A stretch of 64,000 nt of DNA from Crossiella sp. S99.2 (GTDB lineage Bacteria > Actinomycetota > Actinomycetes > Mycobacteriales > Pseudonocardiaceae): positions 682,001 through 746,000 of the forward strand of contig NZ_JALMDK010000001.1 in NCBI RefSeq assembly GCF_023094165.1. The letters are read 5' to 3'. The position numbers and the translations under genes are program-made. Positions 1-9,387 of the stretch are shown one piece after another (position 1 is the stretch's first letter; every line of letters begins with the position of its first letter). The notes beneath the pieces were generated by a model. That model saw only the letters and a program-made list of their open reading frames with translations. It had not been told where the DNA came from and searched no databases.

Positions 1-3000
1 GAGCCGCACATCGTGATCGTCATCGACGACGGCGACGTCACCAGGGAAGAGAACATCCTGATGACGGAGGGGTTCACCGGCGTCACGCTGCTGGATCTTT
101 CCGACAGCCTCGGCTCGCTGGCCTCCCGGCGCGGCCTGCGCCTGGTCGTCGAGCCCACCCGGCTCGGCGCGCGCAGTGCCAGCGGGGTGGAGTGGTTCGG
201 CGCGCCGGACGCGCTGAGCGTGGCCGAGGCCGAGGCGCTGGCCCGGCGGTTGTCCCCGTACCGCACCGCCACCGGCGGCGGCGAGGCCAACGAGGACGAG
301 CCGTTGCTCAGCTCCAACGTTGGCCTGTTCGAGCTGCTCGGCCTGCGTGACCCGATGACCTTCGACATCGCCCAGGCCTGGCGGCCCAAGCCGATCAGCG
401 ACCGGTTCAAGGTGCCCTTCGGCGTCGGCGAGTTCGGTCAGCCGGTCGAGCTGGACATCAAGGAGGCCGCGGTCGGCGGCATGGGCCCGCACGGCCTGTG
501 CATCGGCGCGACCGGTTCGGGTAAGTCGGAGTTCCTGCGCACGCTGGTGCTGGGCCTGATGGCCACGCACTCCTCGGCGCAGCTCAACCTGATCCTGATC
601 GACTTCAAGGGTGGCGCGACCTTCGCCGGCCTGGACGGCGCGGCGCACGTCGCGGCGGTCATCACCAACCTGGCGGACGACCTCACCATGGTCGACCGGA
701 TGCGCGATGCCATCGCCGGTGAGATGAACCGGCGGCAGGAGTCGCTGAAGAACGGCGGCAACTTCAAGAACGTCTGGGACTACGAGGCCGCCCGCGAGAA
801 GGGCGCCGACCTCGACCCGCTGCCCGCGCTGTTCATCGTCATCGACGAGTTCTCCGAGCTGCTCTCGGCCAAGCCGGACTTCATCGACCTGTTCGTCGCG
901 ATCGGCCGGCTGGGCCGCTCGCTGCAGATCCACCTGCTGCTCGCCTCGCAGCGGCTGGAGGAGGGCAAGCTGCGCGGTCTGGACACCCACCTGTCCTACC
1001 GGGTCGGCCTCAAGACCTTCTCCGCCTCCGAATCCCGCGCGGTGCTCGGCGTCCCGGACGCCTACGAGCTGCCGTCCATCCCGGGCTCGGGCTACCTCAA
1101 GTACGGCGCGACCGAACCGATGATCCGGTTCAAGGCCTGTTACGTCTCCGGCCCGTACCGTCCGCCGGGCATGCAGGCCGTGCAGACCTCCGCACCGGTC
1201 GGCGGCGACCGCAGGCCGAAGCTGTTCGTGCCGGACTTCGTGGAGATCCCGAAGGAGCCGGTGCGGCCGGTCACGGTGGACAAGCCCAAGGAGGAGAAGA
1301 AGCCGGACGCCCCGGTGGAGCCCTCCGAACTGGACATCGTGGTGCAGCGCACCAAGAACCAGGGCCCCAAACCGCACCAGGTGTGGCTGCCGCCGTTGGT
1401 GGAACCGCCCACCCTGGACCAGTTGCTGCCGATGCTGGCCCCGACCGAGGACCGCGGGCTCACCTCGCCCGGCTTCTTCGGCAACGGGCGGCTGACGGTG
1501 CCGATCGGCGTGGTGGACAAGCCGTACGAGCAGCGCCGGGACCTGCTGTGGGCCGACCTGTCCGGCGGCGCCGGACACATGGCGGTGGCCGGTGGCCCGC
1601 AGTCGGGCAAGTCGATGGTGCTGCGCACCCTGGTGATGTCCATGGCGCTCACGCACACCCCGCAGGAGGCGCAGTTCTACTGCCTCGACTTCGGTGGCGG
1701 CACCATGGGTTCGCTGCAGGGCCTGCCGCACGTGGGTGGCGTGGCCGGGCGACTGGACCCGGACAAGGTGCGCCGGACCATCGCCGAGGTCACCTCGCTG
1801 ATGAACGAGCGCGAGCAGCGCTTCCGCGACCTCGGCATCGACTCGATGGTGGAGTTCCGCAACCGCAAGCGGCGCGGGGAGATCCCCGGCGACCTCTACG
1901 GCGACGTCTTCCTGGTCATCGACGGCTGGCTGAACTTCAAGCAGGAGTTCGAGAACCTGGAGATGCAGGTCGTCAGCATCGCCTCCCAGGGTCTGTCCTT
2001 CGGCGTGCACGTGGTGATCGGCGCGACCCGCTGGGCGGAGATCCGGCCCGCGCTCAAGGACCTGCTCGGCACCCGGTTCGAGCTGCGCCTGGGTGACCCG
2101 AGTGAGTCCGAGGTGGACCGCCGGGTCGCGGTGAACATCCCGCAGAACCGGCCCGGCCGCGGTCTGTCCGTGGAGAAGCTGCACTTCCTGGTGGCGCTGC
2201 CGCGGATCGACGCGATGCCCTCCACCGAGGATGTCGGCGCCGGCATCGCGGACGCGGCGCAGAAGGTCACCGCCGCCTGGCGGGGTCCGGTCGCACCGCG
2301 GGTGCGCATGCTGCCCGACGTGCTCCACTACGAGGAACTCCAGGTCAACCCGGAGCTGCCGCGGCACATGGTGCCGATCGGCATCAACGAGGACGAGCTG
2401 GCCACGATGTACCTGGACTTCGACGCGGAGCCGCACTTCCTGGCCTTCGCCGAGCGGGAGACCGGCAAGACCGCGCTGCTGCGCGCGATCACCAAGGGCA
2501 TCTGCGACCGGTACACGCCCAAGCAGGCCCGGATCATCATGGTCGACTACCGGCGCACCATGCTCGGGTTCGTCCCGGACGAGCTGCTGCTGGCCTACGC
2601 GGCCTCGTCCAACCAGCTCGGCGGCATGGTCAACGACATCAAGGCGTCGATGACCAAGCGACTGCCCGGTCCGGACGTCACCCAGGAGCAGCTGAAGAAC
2701 CGGTCCTGGTGGACCGGCCCGGAGCTGTTCCTGATCGTCGACGACTACGACCTGGTCGCCCCGCAGGGCAACAACCCGCTGGCCCCGCTCTCGGAGTTCC
2801 TGCCACAGGCCAAGGATGTCGGCCTGCACGTGATCCTGGCGCGCAACTCCGGCGGCGCCAGCCGGGCGATGTTCGACCCGATCATCGGCAAGATGCGCGA
2901 GCAGGCCAGCCCGGGCATCGTGATGAGCGGAAACCGGGACGAGGGCGCGCTGCTGGGCAACGTGAAACCGTCCCAGATGCCGCCGGGACGCGGCACCCTG

Positions 3001-3057
3001 GTCAGCCGCAAGGCCGGTCAGGCGCTCGTTCAGGTCGCCTACCTGCCAGGAGACTGA
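1..3057 (+). CDS. eccC: ESX-4 type VII secretion ATPase EccC (5' end outside window)
   Basis: This is the C-terminal 1018 residues of an EccC FtsK/SpoIIIE-type ATPase, the motor of type VII secretion in the inner membrane. The frame is open from base 1, so the gene starts upstream. Full EccC proteins are about 1300 residues; the missing part would carry the membrane helices. Three ATPase modules are visible: P-loop GATGSGKSE near nt 505-531, GGPQSGKS near 1591-1614, and a degenerate third nucleotide site (ERETGKT) near 2452-2472. Walker-B-like hydrophobic-DE/DD strands follow each. The next genes (Rv3446c-like, two WXG100 genes, then rplM-rpsI) match the M. tuberculosis ESX-4 locus, so this is an EccC4-type protein. 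Confidence 0.96.
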   Translation, partial: EPHIVIVIDDGDVTREENILMTEGFTGVTLLDLSDSLGSLASRRGLRLVVEPTRLGARSASGVEWFGAPDALSVAEAEALARRLSPYRTATGGGEANEDEPLLSSNVGLFELLGLRDPMTFDIAQAWRPKPISDRFKVPFGVGEFGQPVELDIKEAAVGGMGPHGLCIGATGSGKSEFLRTLVLGLMATHSSAQLNLILIDFKGGATFAGLDGAAHVAAVITNLADDLTMVDRMRDAIAGEMNRRQESLKNGGNFKNVWDYEAAREKGADLDPLPALFIVIDEFSELLSAKPDFIDLFVAIGRLGRSLQIHLLLASQRLEEGKLRGLDTHLSYRVGLKTFSASESRAVLGVPDAYELPSIPGSGYLKYGATEPMIRFKACYVSGPYRPPGMQAVQTSAPVGGDRRPKLFVPDFVEIPKEPVRPVTVDKPKEEKKPDAPVEPSELDIVVQRTKNQGPKPHQVWLPPLVEPPTLDQLLPMLAPTEDRGLTSPGFFGNGRLTVPIGVVDKPYEQRRDLLWADLSGGAGHMAVAGGPQSGKSMVLRTLVMSMALTHTPQEAQFYCLDFGGGTMGSLQGLPHVGGVAGRLDPDKVRRTIAEVTSLMNEREQRFRDLGIDSMVEFRNRKRRGEIPGDLYGDVFLVIDGWLNFKQEFENLEMQVVSIASQGLSFGVHVVIGATRWAEIRPALKDLLGTRFELRLGDPSESEVDRRVAVNIPQNRPGRGLSVEKLHFLVALPRIDAMPSTEDVGAGIADAAQKVTAAWRGPVAPRVRMLPDVLHYEELQVNPELPRHMVPIGINEDELATMYLDFDAEPHFLAFAERETGKTALLRAITKGICDRYTPKQARIIMVDYRRTMLGFVPDELLLAYAASSNQLGGMVNDIKASMTKRLPGPDVTQEQLKNRSWWTGPELFLIVDDYDLVAPQGNNPLAPLSEFLPQAKDVGLHVILARNSGGASRAMFDPIIGKMREQASPGIVMSGNRDEGALLGNVKPSQMPPGRGTLVSRKAGQALVQVAYLPGD

Positions 3058-3070
3058 GAGTGAGGGCTCG

Positions 3071-4816
3071 TTGAGCCTGCGCGTCGCGATCGACTTCGGG
3101 ACGTCCAGCACCTGTGTCGCGGTGTCCGTCGACGGGCGGGAACCGCAGCTCGTGGTGGTGGACGGCGCCGACTCGGTGATGCCGTCCGCGGTGTACGCCG
3201 CCGCGGACGGCACCCTGTTCGTCGGTCACGAGGCTGAACGGCAGGCCGCGGTCGACCCTTCGCGCTACGAGCCGAACCCGAAGCGCCGGATCGACGAGGG
3301 CGAGCTGCTGCTGGGCAGCGCGGTGCTGCCGGTGCTGGACGTGGTGCGCGCGGTGCTGGCCAGGGCGGTCACCGAGGCCAGGCGGCTGGCCGGCGGGGCC
3401 CCGGTGGACCTGCTGGTGCTCACCCACCCCGCGGACTGGGGCGCCATCCGCACCAGGGTGCTGCGCCAGGCGGGCAACCGGCTGGCCAGCGAACTGGTGC
3501 TGGTGCCGGAACCGGTGGCCGCGGCGGTGTTCCACTCGGCGGGCCACGTGCTCTCCGACGGCGCGGCGCTGGCCGTGCTCGATCTGGGCGGCGGCACGGT
3601 GGACGCCAGCGTGGTGCGCAGGCAGGGCGAGTCCTTCCAGGTGCTGGCCACCAGGGGCGATCCCGGTTTCGGCGGCGCGGACATCGACCAGCTGCTGCTC
3701 GAACACGTCGGCGTGCTGGTCAGCGCGGTCGACCCGGACGGCTGGCGCTCGCTGGTCGAGGGCAGGGAGCTGGCCGACCGGCGGCGCAGGCGGGTGCTGC
3801 GCCAGGACGTCCGCGGCGCCAAGGAAACCCTGTCCCGGCACGCCTACACCGACGTGCCGCTGCCGCCCCCGTTCCCGGACGCGCACGTCACCAGGGCGGA
3901 TCTGGAACGCCTGATCCACACCCCGCTGGCCAGGGCCGCCGAACTGGTCCAGGCCACGGTGCACACCGCCGGCCTGACCGCGGCCCAGCTCAGCGCGGTC
4001 TTCCTGGTCGGCGGCTCCAGCCGGATCCCGCTGGTGGCCCGCCTGGTACACGAAGCCACCGGAATAGTCCCCACGACCCTGGACCAGCCGGAAACCGTGG
4101 TCGCCCGCGGCGCCCTGCGTGCCGTGGCCGCCGACCCGCACCGCACCGCCAACCTCCCACCCCAGCCACCCCCACCCCCACGCCTGCCCCCACCGTCGCA
4201 CTACACCCCGCCCCCACCCCCGCCTCCCGCACCGGCCAAGACGTCCAAGACCCCCTGGCTGATCGGCGGCGCGGTGGTCGCGGCGGTGGCCGCGGTGGCC
4301 ATCACCGTCGCCCTGACCACCACCGGCAACCCCCATGCGAGCACCAGCGGCACCCCCACCCCGACCAGCCAGACCCCGTCCGGCCAGCAGATCGCCCAGT
4401 ACAGCTACCGGTTCAGCCTGCCCGAGGGCTGGTACCAGGCAGGCGGCGACGGCCCGACCCGCAAGGTCCAGCTCCGCCCGGACGGCGAGACCACCGGCCC
4501 GGACGTGGTGGCGGTGGAGGAACGCGCGCTGACCTACGACAGCACCACGGACCGTAACCGCGCGCTGAGCGAACTCCGGTCGGAGTACCAGAAGGTCGAG
4601 GCCGACGGTTACTCCGGGTTCAACCAGAGTCACCGCTTCGCGGGAAAGGACGTCGTTTACTACCGGCGCACCGCCGGTGATGCGACAGTGGACTTCTACG
4701 TGGTCTTCCAGGGCAGGGCCCAGGTCACGGTCGGTTGCCAGTCCTCGGCCGGAGGACGGGAACGGGTGCGCGCCGGCTGCGAACAGGTGGTCGCCACCCT
4801 GTCGATCACAGGTTGA
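3071..4816 (+). CDS. Hsp70-like membrane protein with type VII secretion-associated C-terminal domain (Rv3446c family)
   Basis: The 581-residue protein starts with an actin/Hsp70-fold nucleotide-binding domain: phosphate-1 loop DFGTSSTCVA at residues 8-17 and DLGGGTVDASV near residue 175. It lacks an ordinary Hsp70 substrate-binding domain. A Pro-rich linker (about 355-390) leads to one transmembrane helix (about 395-417) and a C-terminal extracytoplasmic domain with the SLPEGWYQAG pattern of the Rv3446c family. A TTG start at 3071 begins directly at the conserved N-terminus; the eccC stop is 13 bp upstream. The family is encoded in ESX-4 loci. A role in handling substrates or coupling nucleotide state to the secretion complex is inference. 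Confidence 0.88.
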   Translation: MSLRVAIDFGTSSTCVAVSVDGREPQLVVVDGADSVMPSAVYAAADGTLFVGHEAERQAAVDPSRYEPNPKRRIDEGELLLGSAVLPVLDVVRAVLARAVTEARRLAGGAPVDLLVLTHPADWGAIRTRVLRQAGNRLASELVLVPEPVAAAVFHSAGHVLSDGAALAVLDLGGGTVDASVVRRQGESFQVLATRGDPGFGGADIDQLLLEHVGVLVSAVDPDGWRSLVEGRELADRRRRRVLRQDVRGAKETLSRHAYTDVPLPPPFPDAHVTRADLERLIHTPLARAAELVQATVHTAGLTAAQLSAVFLVGGSSRIPLVARLVHEATGIVPTTLDQPETVVARGALRAVAADPHRTANLPPQPPPPPRLPPPSHYTPPPPPPPAPAKTSKTPWLIGGAVVAAVAAVAITVALTTTGNPHASTSGTPTPTSQTPSGQQIAQYSYRFSLPEGWYQAGGDGPTRKVQLRPDGETTGPDVVAVEERALTYDSTTDRNRALSELRSEYQKVEADGYSGFNQSHRFAGKDVVYYRRTAGDATVDFYVVFQGRAQVTVGCQSSAGGRERVRAGCEQVVATLSITG

Positions 4817-4842
4817 GAGCGGTTCGGAAGGGCAACAGCGTC

Positions 4843-5256
4843 ATGGGGGATCAGGTACCGGTGCACGACGTCATCGCCCGCTTCCGGGCCGAGGTGAACG
4901 CCGCCGTCGACCGGGGCGGCCGCGCCGCCGCCGAGGCCAGGGAACACAGCGACACCTTCCGCGGCCAGACCCGCGACCTGACCGAGCAGATCCGCAAGGG
5001 CCAGCTCACCCCGGCCCGCGAGGACCTCACCAAGCCGGGAGCCCGCACCCAGGCCACCGACTTCCGCACCGCCCAGCGCCTCCCGGTCGAAGACCTTCCC
5101 GATGGCGAACAATTACTCGCCCCACCCCCAGAACCATCCCCCGAACGGGGAACGCAAAAGCAAACAAAGGGCGCCAACGCCTGGCCGTCCCGAATGCAAA
5201 ACCCTCGCCGCACCGGCGATGACGAGGACTTTTCCCAGGAGCAAATCCTCTACTGA
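4843..5256 (+). CDS. Small hydrophilic protein of the ESX-4 operon, function unknown
   Basis: This 137-residue protein is not recognised. It has a helical, charged N-terminal half (residues 1-60, with the pattern ARFRAEVNAAVDRGGR) and a low-complexity Pro/Gln/Lys-rich C-terminal half, with no signal peptide or transmembrane segment. The ATG at 4843 has GGAAGG about 11 nt upstream and lies 26 bp after the preceding stop. It sits between the Rv3446c-like gene and the WXG100 pair, so a type VII accessory or secreted role is plausible but inferred from position only. A longer in-frame extension overlapping the upstream gene is less likely. Confidence 0.72.
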   Translation: MGDQVPVHDVIARFRAEVNAAVDRGGRAAAEAREHSDTFRGQTRDLTEQIRKGQLTPAREDLTKPGARTQATDFRTAQRLPVEDLPDGEQLLAPPPEPSPERGTQKQTKGANAWPSRMQNPRRTGDDEDFSQEQILY

Positions 5257-5390
5257 CCCCGGGTTCCGCCCCGCGACGTTTACTGTCGCAACGGCTTCCG
5301 GAAACCTGACAACGCGATGGAACCGACCATGGCAGGGTCAGCGTCACAACGATGTCCGACAAGAACGACCCAACTAGGGGGTTCCTCAAA

Positions 5391-5705
5391 ATGGCAAGTG
5401 GATACGGTCTTGACGCCGAAGGCATGGCGAAGGCTGCCAACGACGTCGACAAGGTGAACAACGAGATCACCTCCGAGCTCCGCTCGCTGCGCAGCGGCCT
5501 CGAGCCCCTGATCGGCATCTGGAAGGGCTCGGCCGCCACCTCCTTCGGCAAGCTGATGGAGCAGTGGGGCGCCGAGACCGAGAAGCTGAACCAGGCTCTC
5601 GGCGGCATTGCCTCCACCCTGAAGGAGCAGTCCGGCGGCTACATGCTCCAGGAAGAGGAAGCCTCGTCGAACATCTCCGGCATTGCCGCTGGCCTCGACG
5701 GCTGA
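5391..5705 (+). CDS. WXG100 (ESAT-6-like) protein, first of ESX-4 pair
   Basis: The 104-residue protein has the helix-turn-helix layout of the WXG100 family, with the turn motif WKG (residues 45-47) in the middle and a C-terminal YxxxE secretion signal (YMLQE). Such proteins form antiparallel heterodimers and are exported by EccC-driven type VII systems. The ATG at 5391 has an AGGGGG Shine-Dalgarno at 5376-5381. It corresponds in position to esxU/esxT of M. tuberculosis ESX-4, and the neighbouring WXG100 gene is its likely partner. Which is the EsxU and which the EsxT equivalent cannot be settled by eye. Confidence 0.93.
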   Translation: MASGYGLDAEGMAKAANDVDKVNNEITSELRSLRSGLEPLIGIWKGSAATSFGKLMEQWGAETEKLNQALGGIASTLKEQSGGYMLQEEEASSNISGIAAGLDG

Positions 5706-5769
5706 CCTGCTGCTCCAGTCTCGCTGATTCGCACACATTCTTCGTAAGACTTGCCAAAGGGGTTTGAAC

Positions 5770-6051
5770 GTGGAAATCAACATTGACTTCGGTGCCCTCC
5801 AGGAGGGTCAGTCCGGCTGCCAGCGTGCCGCGGGCAACATGCAGACCAAGCTCGACGACCTGAAGTCCAACCTCCAGCCGCTGATCTCGACCTGGACCGG
5901 TGGCGCTGCCGAGGCGTACCAGGTCCACCAGAAGGCATGGGACCAGTCCGCGGTCAAGCTGCAGGAGATCCTGGCCAAGATCGGCATCGCGCTGGGCACC
6001 GCCACCGAGGCCTACCAGCAGAACGAGTCGAAGTCCGCCGGCTCCTGGTGA
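5770..6051 (+). CDS. WXG100 (ESAT-6-like) protein, second of ESX-4 pair
   Basis: This 93-residue protein has the WXG100 turn motif WTG at its centre (STWTGGAAEAY) and a C-terminal YxxxE signal (YQQNE). The GTG at 5770 is preferred over an in-frame TTG at 5764 because the AAAGGGG Shine-Dalgarno at 5757-5763 is 6 nt from the GTG but touches the TTG. It lies 64 bp after the first WXG100 gene and just before a strong terminator, so it closes the ESX-4 operon. The likely product is a secreted helical-hairpin heterodimer with the preceding protein. Confidence 0.93.
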   Translation: MEINIDFGALQEGQSGCQRAAGNMQTKLDDLKSNLQPLISTWTGGAAEAYQVHQKAWDQSAVKLQEILAKIGIALGTATEAYQQNESKSAGSW

Positions 6052-6075
6052 CCAGGCTCTGACCTGACGACTTCT

Positions 6076-6103
6076 GGCCCCGAGGCGATATCGCCTCGGG
6101 GCC
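6076..6103. terminator. Bidirectional hairpin between ESX-4 and the regulator gene
   Basis: A perfect 28-bp palindrome with two 13-nt arms (GGCCCCGAGGCGA and its complement) lies between two convergent genes. It has no long U-tract on either strand, as is common for actinobacterial terminators. Confidence 0.8.
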
Positions 6104-6117
6104 AAGTCATGTTCAAT

Positions 6118-9100
6118 CTAATCGCGAGCGGCAGCGATACTCGCGCCAACCTCGGCAGCCTCCATCATTCGCATCGAGCAGAAAAGCTTGTGTGCCTCTT
6201 GCCAGTAGGACAGCGCGGCAGTGGTCTCGCCGGCTTTCTGCGCTACGTCGCCGAGTACGTGGAGTGTGTGTGCCTGGCCCGGCACATGGCCGGTGGCTAC
6301 ATGGCAGTTGAGCGCCGCGGTCGCGGTTTCTTGCGCTGTTTTGAGTTCTCCCGCCAGCGTGCAGGCGGACGCCAGGGTGGTCAGTCCCTGATGTTCGCGA
6401 AGCAGATGGCCATGCTCACGCGAGATGGTGACGGCCCGGCTCGCATCCTGGATCGCGGACTCGAGCGCGCCTGTCCGCCGGATATTGCTCCTGCAATTCA
6501 AGGCGAAGGAAAGATTCTCTGGAAGCCCTTTCTCTTCGCTCAGTCTTACTGCTCGATTGCTGAACTCGATGGCCGCGTCCGCATCGTCGACCTTGTTGAG
6601 AATAAGTGACCTGAGCGAGAGGCTGTAGGCTTCGGCGAAGTATAGGGTCATACTGTGGGAGACTTCGAGTGCTCCCTCGGTTTCTTTGAGGGCGGCCGCA
6701 TACTGTCCGAGATTATAATGGGCAATTGCGGCCTCGTTGTAGGCTAGGATCTGATTCTCTTTGGCGCCCACTCTCTTGGAGTCTAGTAGTGATTTCTCTG
6801 CCACCGGGATTGCCTTGGAAAATTGTCCAATACTGTTGAGTGCGGCCGCCATGTTCACCTGGGCGACCATAAGAAGCTCCGAAATCCCCAATTCCTGGGC
6901 GCTTTCTGCGGTGGCCTCGGCTGCTGTGTAAAAGTCGTCCAGTCGCGCAGTCATCCAGTATGCGGAGCTGAGGTTGTTCAGTGCAATTGCCCCGCCGACT
7001 CGGTTGCCGGAGGCGTTCGACAGACTAAGTGAAGACTCGTAGTGTCTGATTGCCGAATCGATGTCCCCTGTCTTGTTGTCGATCAAGCCGAGCATGTTTG
7101 AGGTGTGCAGCATTCCTGTGTCAGATCGCAATTCGCGGTAGATCACCTGGGCTTCGAGTGCTGCTTTCCTGGACTTCTCGTAGTTGGCGCTTTTGAAGTA
7201 GCTCTGGGATATGGTTGCCAACATGTATGCCTCGGCCGGGCGATTGCCAACCTCCTGGGCCGATTCCAGGCAAGATGATCCGATGGCCAATTGCTCCAGG
7301 TGCATCCCAGCTGACTGAATGTATCTGCGGATAGCGTCGGCAATTCCCCAGGCGGTTTCAGTGAACTGTTCTTCGAGTGCTCTGGTGATTACTGCCGCTA
7401 GGTTAGCGACCTCGGATTCCAGCCATGATCGCGCTAGTTCGACACTGGTGAACACGCTGCCCGAAGAGGTGGGGAATTCCTCTGGATATAGGTGAAAAAT
7501 TCCTGGGTAGAGTGTGGCGCAGGCTGCTCTTGCTGATGTCAAATAGTGGCCGTACAGGGCAGATTTGAGGTCCCTGGACTGATTCTCATGGGCGGACTCG
7601 CGGAGTTGGTGGGATGAGTACAGGCGCAGCAGGTCGTGTAGGCTGTAACGGTTTTCGTGCTGCTTCTGTATCAGGTGGGCGGAGCTAAGGTGGTTCAATG
7701 CAGGTTCGACCTGATCGGGCGACATTTGCATCAGTACTGCGGCCTCCGCCAGGGTGAAGTCGCTTCCTGGGACAAGGCTCAGTCGTGCGAACAGTTTTTG
7801 TTCCTCGGAACCAAGGGCTAGATAGGATAGATCAAAGGCGGTTTGCACTGCAGATTGCTCGTCGCCGCTGATGGACAGATTGTTGAGCCGGTTACTGCTC
7901 TGTAGCTCTGCTATGAAGCCGTGCAGGTTCGGTCGCCGGGAACTCGCGATGTTGGCCGCAGCGATCCGAAGGGCGAGGGGCAGGAAGGAACACAGGTTGG
8001 CGAGTGTGTCGATTTTTTGTGGCTCCGCCGCCACCACTGCAGAGCCAAGGGTTGAGGACAACAACGTCTTTGATTCGCTGAGGGTCAGCACGTCGAGTTG
8101 CTGATGATGGGCCTCGGTCAGCTCGGACAGCTTGTTGCGACTGGTGATGATCGCCCCGCAACCTGGACCGGTAGGCAGGAGGTCGTGAACCTGCTCGATG
8201 GAAGCAGCGTTGTCCAGGACGACCAGAATCCGGCGGTTGCGCACGCACTCCTGGTAGCGAGCTGCCAGCTCTTGCTGTTCGACCGGGATCTGCTCTGCGG
8301 CGACACCGAGGCCGCGGAGGAAACGAGAAAGTACCTGTGCCGGTGACATGGGCACGCGGACATCGAATCCACGGAGATTCACGTGAAGCTGGCCGTCGGG
8401 GAAGTCTCGGCGCAGGGTGTGCCCGATCCGGATGGCCAGCGCGGTCTTCCCTACGCCCGGAGGTCCGGAGATAATCACTGGAACGGACTTGCGCAGCAAC
8501 GAGATGATCTTGGCGCTTGCCTCGGTTCGTCCGACGAAGTCCGGAATATCCAAAGGTAGCTGAGCTGGGAGCACCGTGGGATGGGCAGGAGCGAGCGGTC
8601 TAGGTGAACCAATCGAGCCATCCTGGGTCAGGATCATTTGATGCAGTTCGCGGAGCCGCGGGCCGGTGCCGACTCCCAGTTCTACCTTGAGGATCTCTGC
8701 GGCCTCGGCGAATGCCTCCAGGGCCTCCGCCTGGCGATCGCTGCGGTACAACGCGGTCATCAGCTGAGCCCAGAACTCCTCGTGCAGCGGGAACTCTGCG
8801 GTCGCCGCTCGCAGACCGGCGACCAGTTCTCCGCTTCCGCTGGTTTCCAGCTCCACTGCGAACCGCAGCTCCATGGCCCTGATTCGTCCGTCAGTCAGCC
8901 GGGCGACATGGCGCTCACGCAGGAGCTGCGATGGCACGTCCGCGAGCGGCTGCCCCCGCCACAACCGCAGCGCCTCGCCGAGCAATCGCGACCGTTCCGC
9001 CGCGCCCGCCGCCTCCGCCGACCGGACCAGCTCCCGGAACCGGAACACATCCACCGACTCCGGCGGCACTTCCGCCAGGTACCCACGTCCTGAAGTCCGG

Positions 9101-9327
9101 ATCACCGACGCCCCGAGCGACTGGCGCAGGCGACGCACGTAGGTCTGGATCGCCGCCCGTGGCTGTGCCGGCGGGTCGAACTCCCAGAGTTGCCCGGTCA
9201 GTTCTTCGACCGAGACGGGTTCGCCGGTGCGGAGCAGCAGACCGGCCAGCAGGATCCGGTGTTTGGCCGCGCCGATTGTTCCGGCTGGGGTCAGCAGTGG
9301 TCCGAGCACGCCGAATATCGGCTTCAT
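6118..9327 (-). CDS. AfsR/SARP-type STAND transcriptional regulator (wHTH-BTAD-NB-ARC-TPR)
   Basis: The 1069-residue protein has the four-part AfsR layout: an OmpR-like winged helix (about 10-95), a bacterial transcriptional activation domain (about 98-240), an NB-ARC ATPase with P-loop GPPGVGKTAL (about 288-297) and Walker B RILVVLDNA, and a long C-terminal array of TPR-like helices. Such proteins activate secondary metabolism or development genes on ligand or protein sensing. The ATG at 9327 is preferred over an adjacent TTG (9330) because AGGGGGG at 9334-9340 is correctly spaced. The NB-ARC and TPR parts have clearly more A/T at third codon positions than flanking genes, suggesting acquisition. 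Its target is unknown. Confidence 0.9.
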   Translation of the reverse strand: MKPIFGVLGPLLTPAGTIGAAKHRILLAGLLLRTGEPVSVEELTGQLWEFDPPAQPRAAIQTYVRRLRQSLGASVIRTSGRGYLAEVPPESVDVFRFRELVRSAEAAGAAERSRLLGEALRLWRGQPLADVPSQLLRERHVARLTDGRIRAMELRFAVELETSGSGELVAGLRAATAEFPLHEEFWAQLMTALYRSDRQAEALEAFAEAAEILKVELGVGTGPRLRELHQMILTQDGSIGSPRPLAPAHPTVLPAQLPLDIPDFVGRTEASAKIISLLRKSVPVIISGPPGVGKTALAIRIGHTLRRDFPDGQLHVNLRGFDVRVPMSPAQVLSRFLRGLGVAAEQIPVEQQELAARYQECVRNRRILVVLDNAASIEQVHDLLPTGPGCGAIITSRNKLSELTEAHHQQLDVLTLSESKTLLSSTLGSAVVAAEPQKIDTLANLCSFLPLALRIAAANIASSRRPNLHGFIAELQSSNRLNNLSISGDEQSAVQTAFDLSYLALGSEEQKLFARLSLVPGSDFTLAEAAVLMQMSPDQVEPALNHLSSAHLIQKQHENRYSLHDLLRLYSSHQLRESAHENQSRDLKSALYGHYLTSARAACATLYPGIFHLYPEEFPTSSGSVFTSVELARSWLESEVANLAAVITRALEEQFTETAWGIADAIRRYIQSAGMHLEQLAIGSSCLESAQEVGNRPAEAYMLATISQSYFKSANYEKSRKAALEAQVIYRELRSDTGMLHTSNMLGLIDNKTGDIDSAIRHYESSLSLSNASGNRVGGAIALNNLSSAYWMTARLDDFYTAAEATAESAQELGISELLMVAQVNMAAALNSIGQFSKAIPVAEKSLLDSKRVGAKENQILAYNEAAIAHYNLGQYAAALKETEGALEVSHSMTLYFAEAYSLSLRSLILNKVDDADAAIEFSNRAVRLSEEKGLPENLSFALNCRSNIRRTGALESAIQDASRAVTISREHGHLLREHQGLTTLASACTLAGELKTAQETATAALNCHVATGHVPGQAHTLHVLGDVAQKAGETTAALSYWQEAHKLFCSMRMMEAAEVGASIAAARD

Positions 9328-9387
9328 CAACAGCCCCCCTGTCGAGATGCTGTGATGCTAACCAGAGTTGGTGCCGGGTGGCCTGGG

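Noticed and set aside
4150..4240. C-rich tract as a regulatory or recombination element
   Set aside because: It encodes the Pro-rich linker of the Hsp70-like protein in frame.
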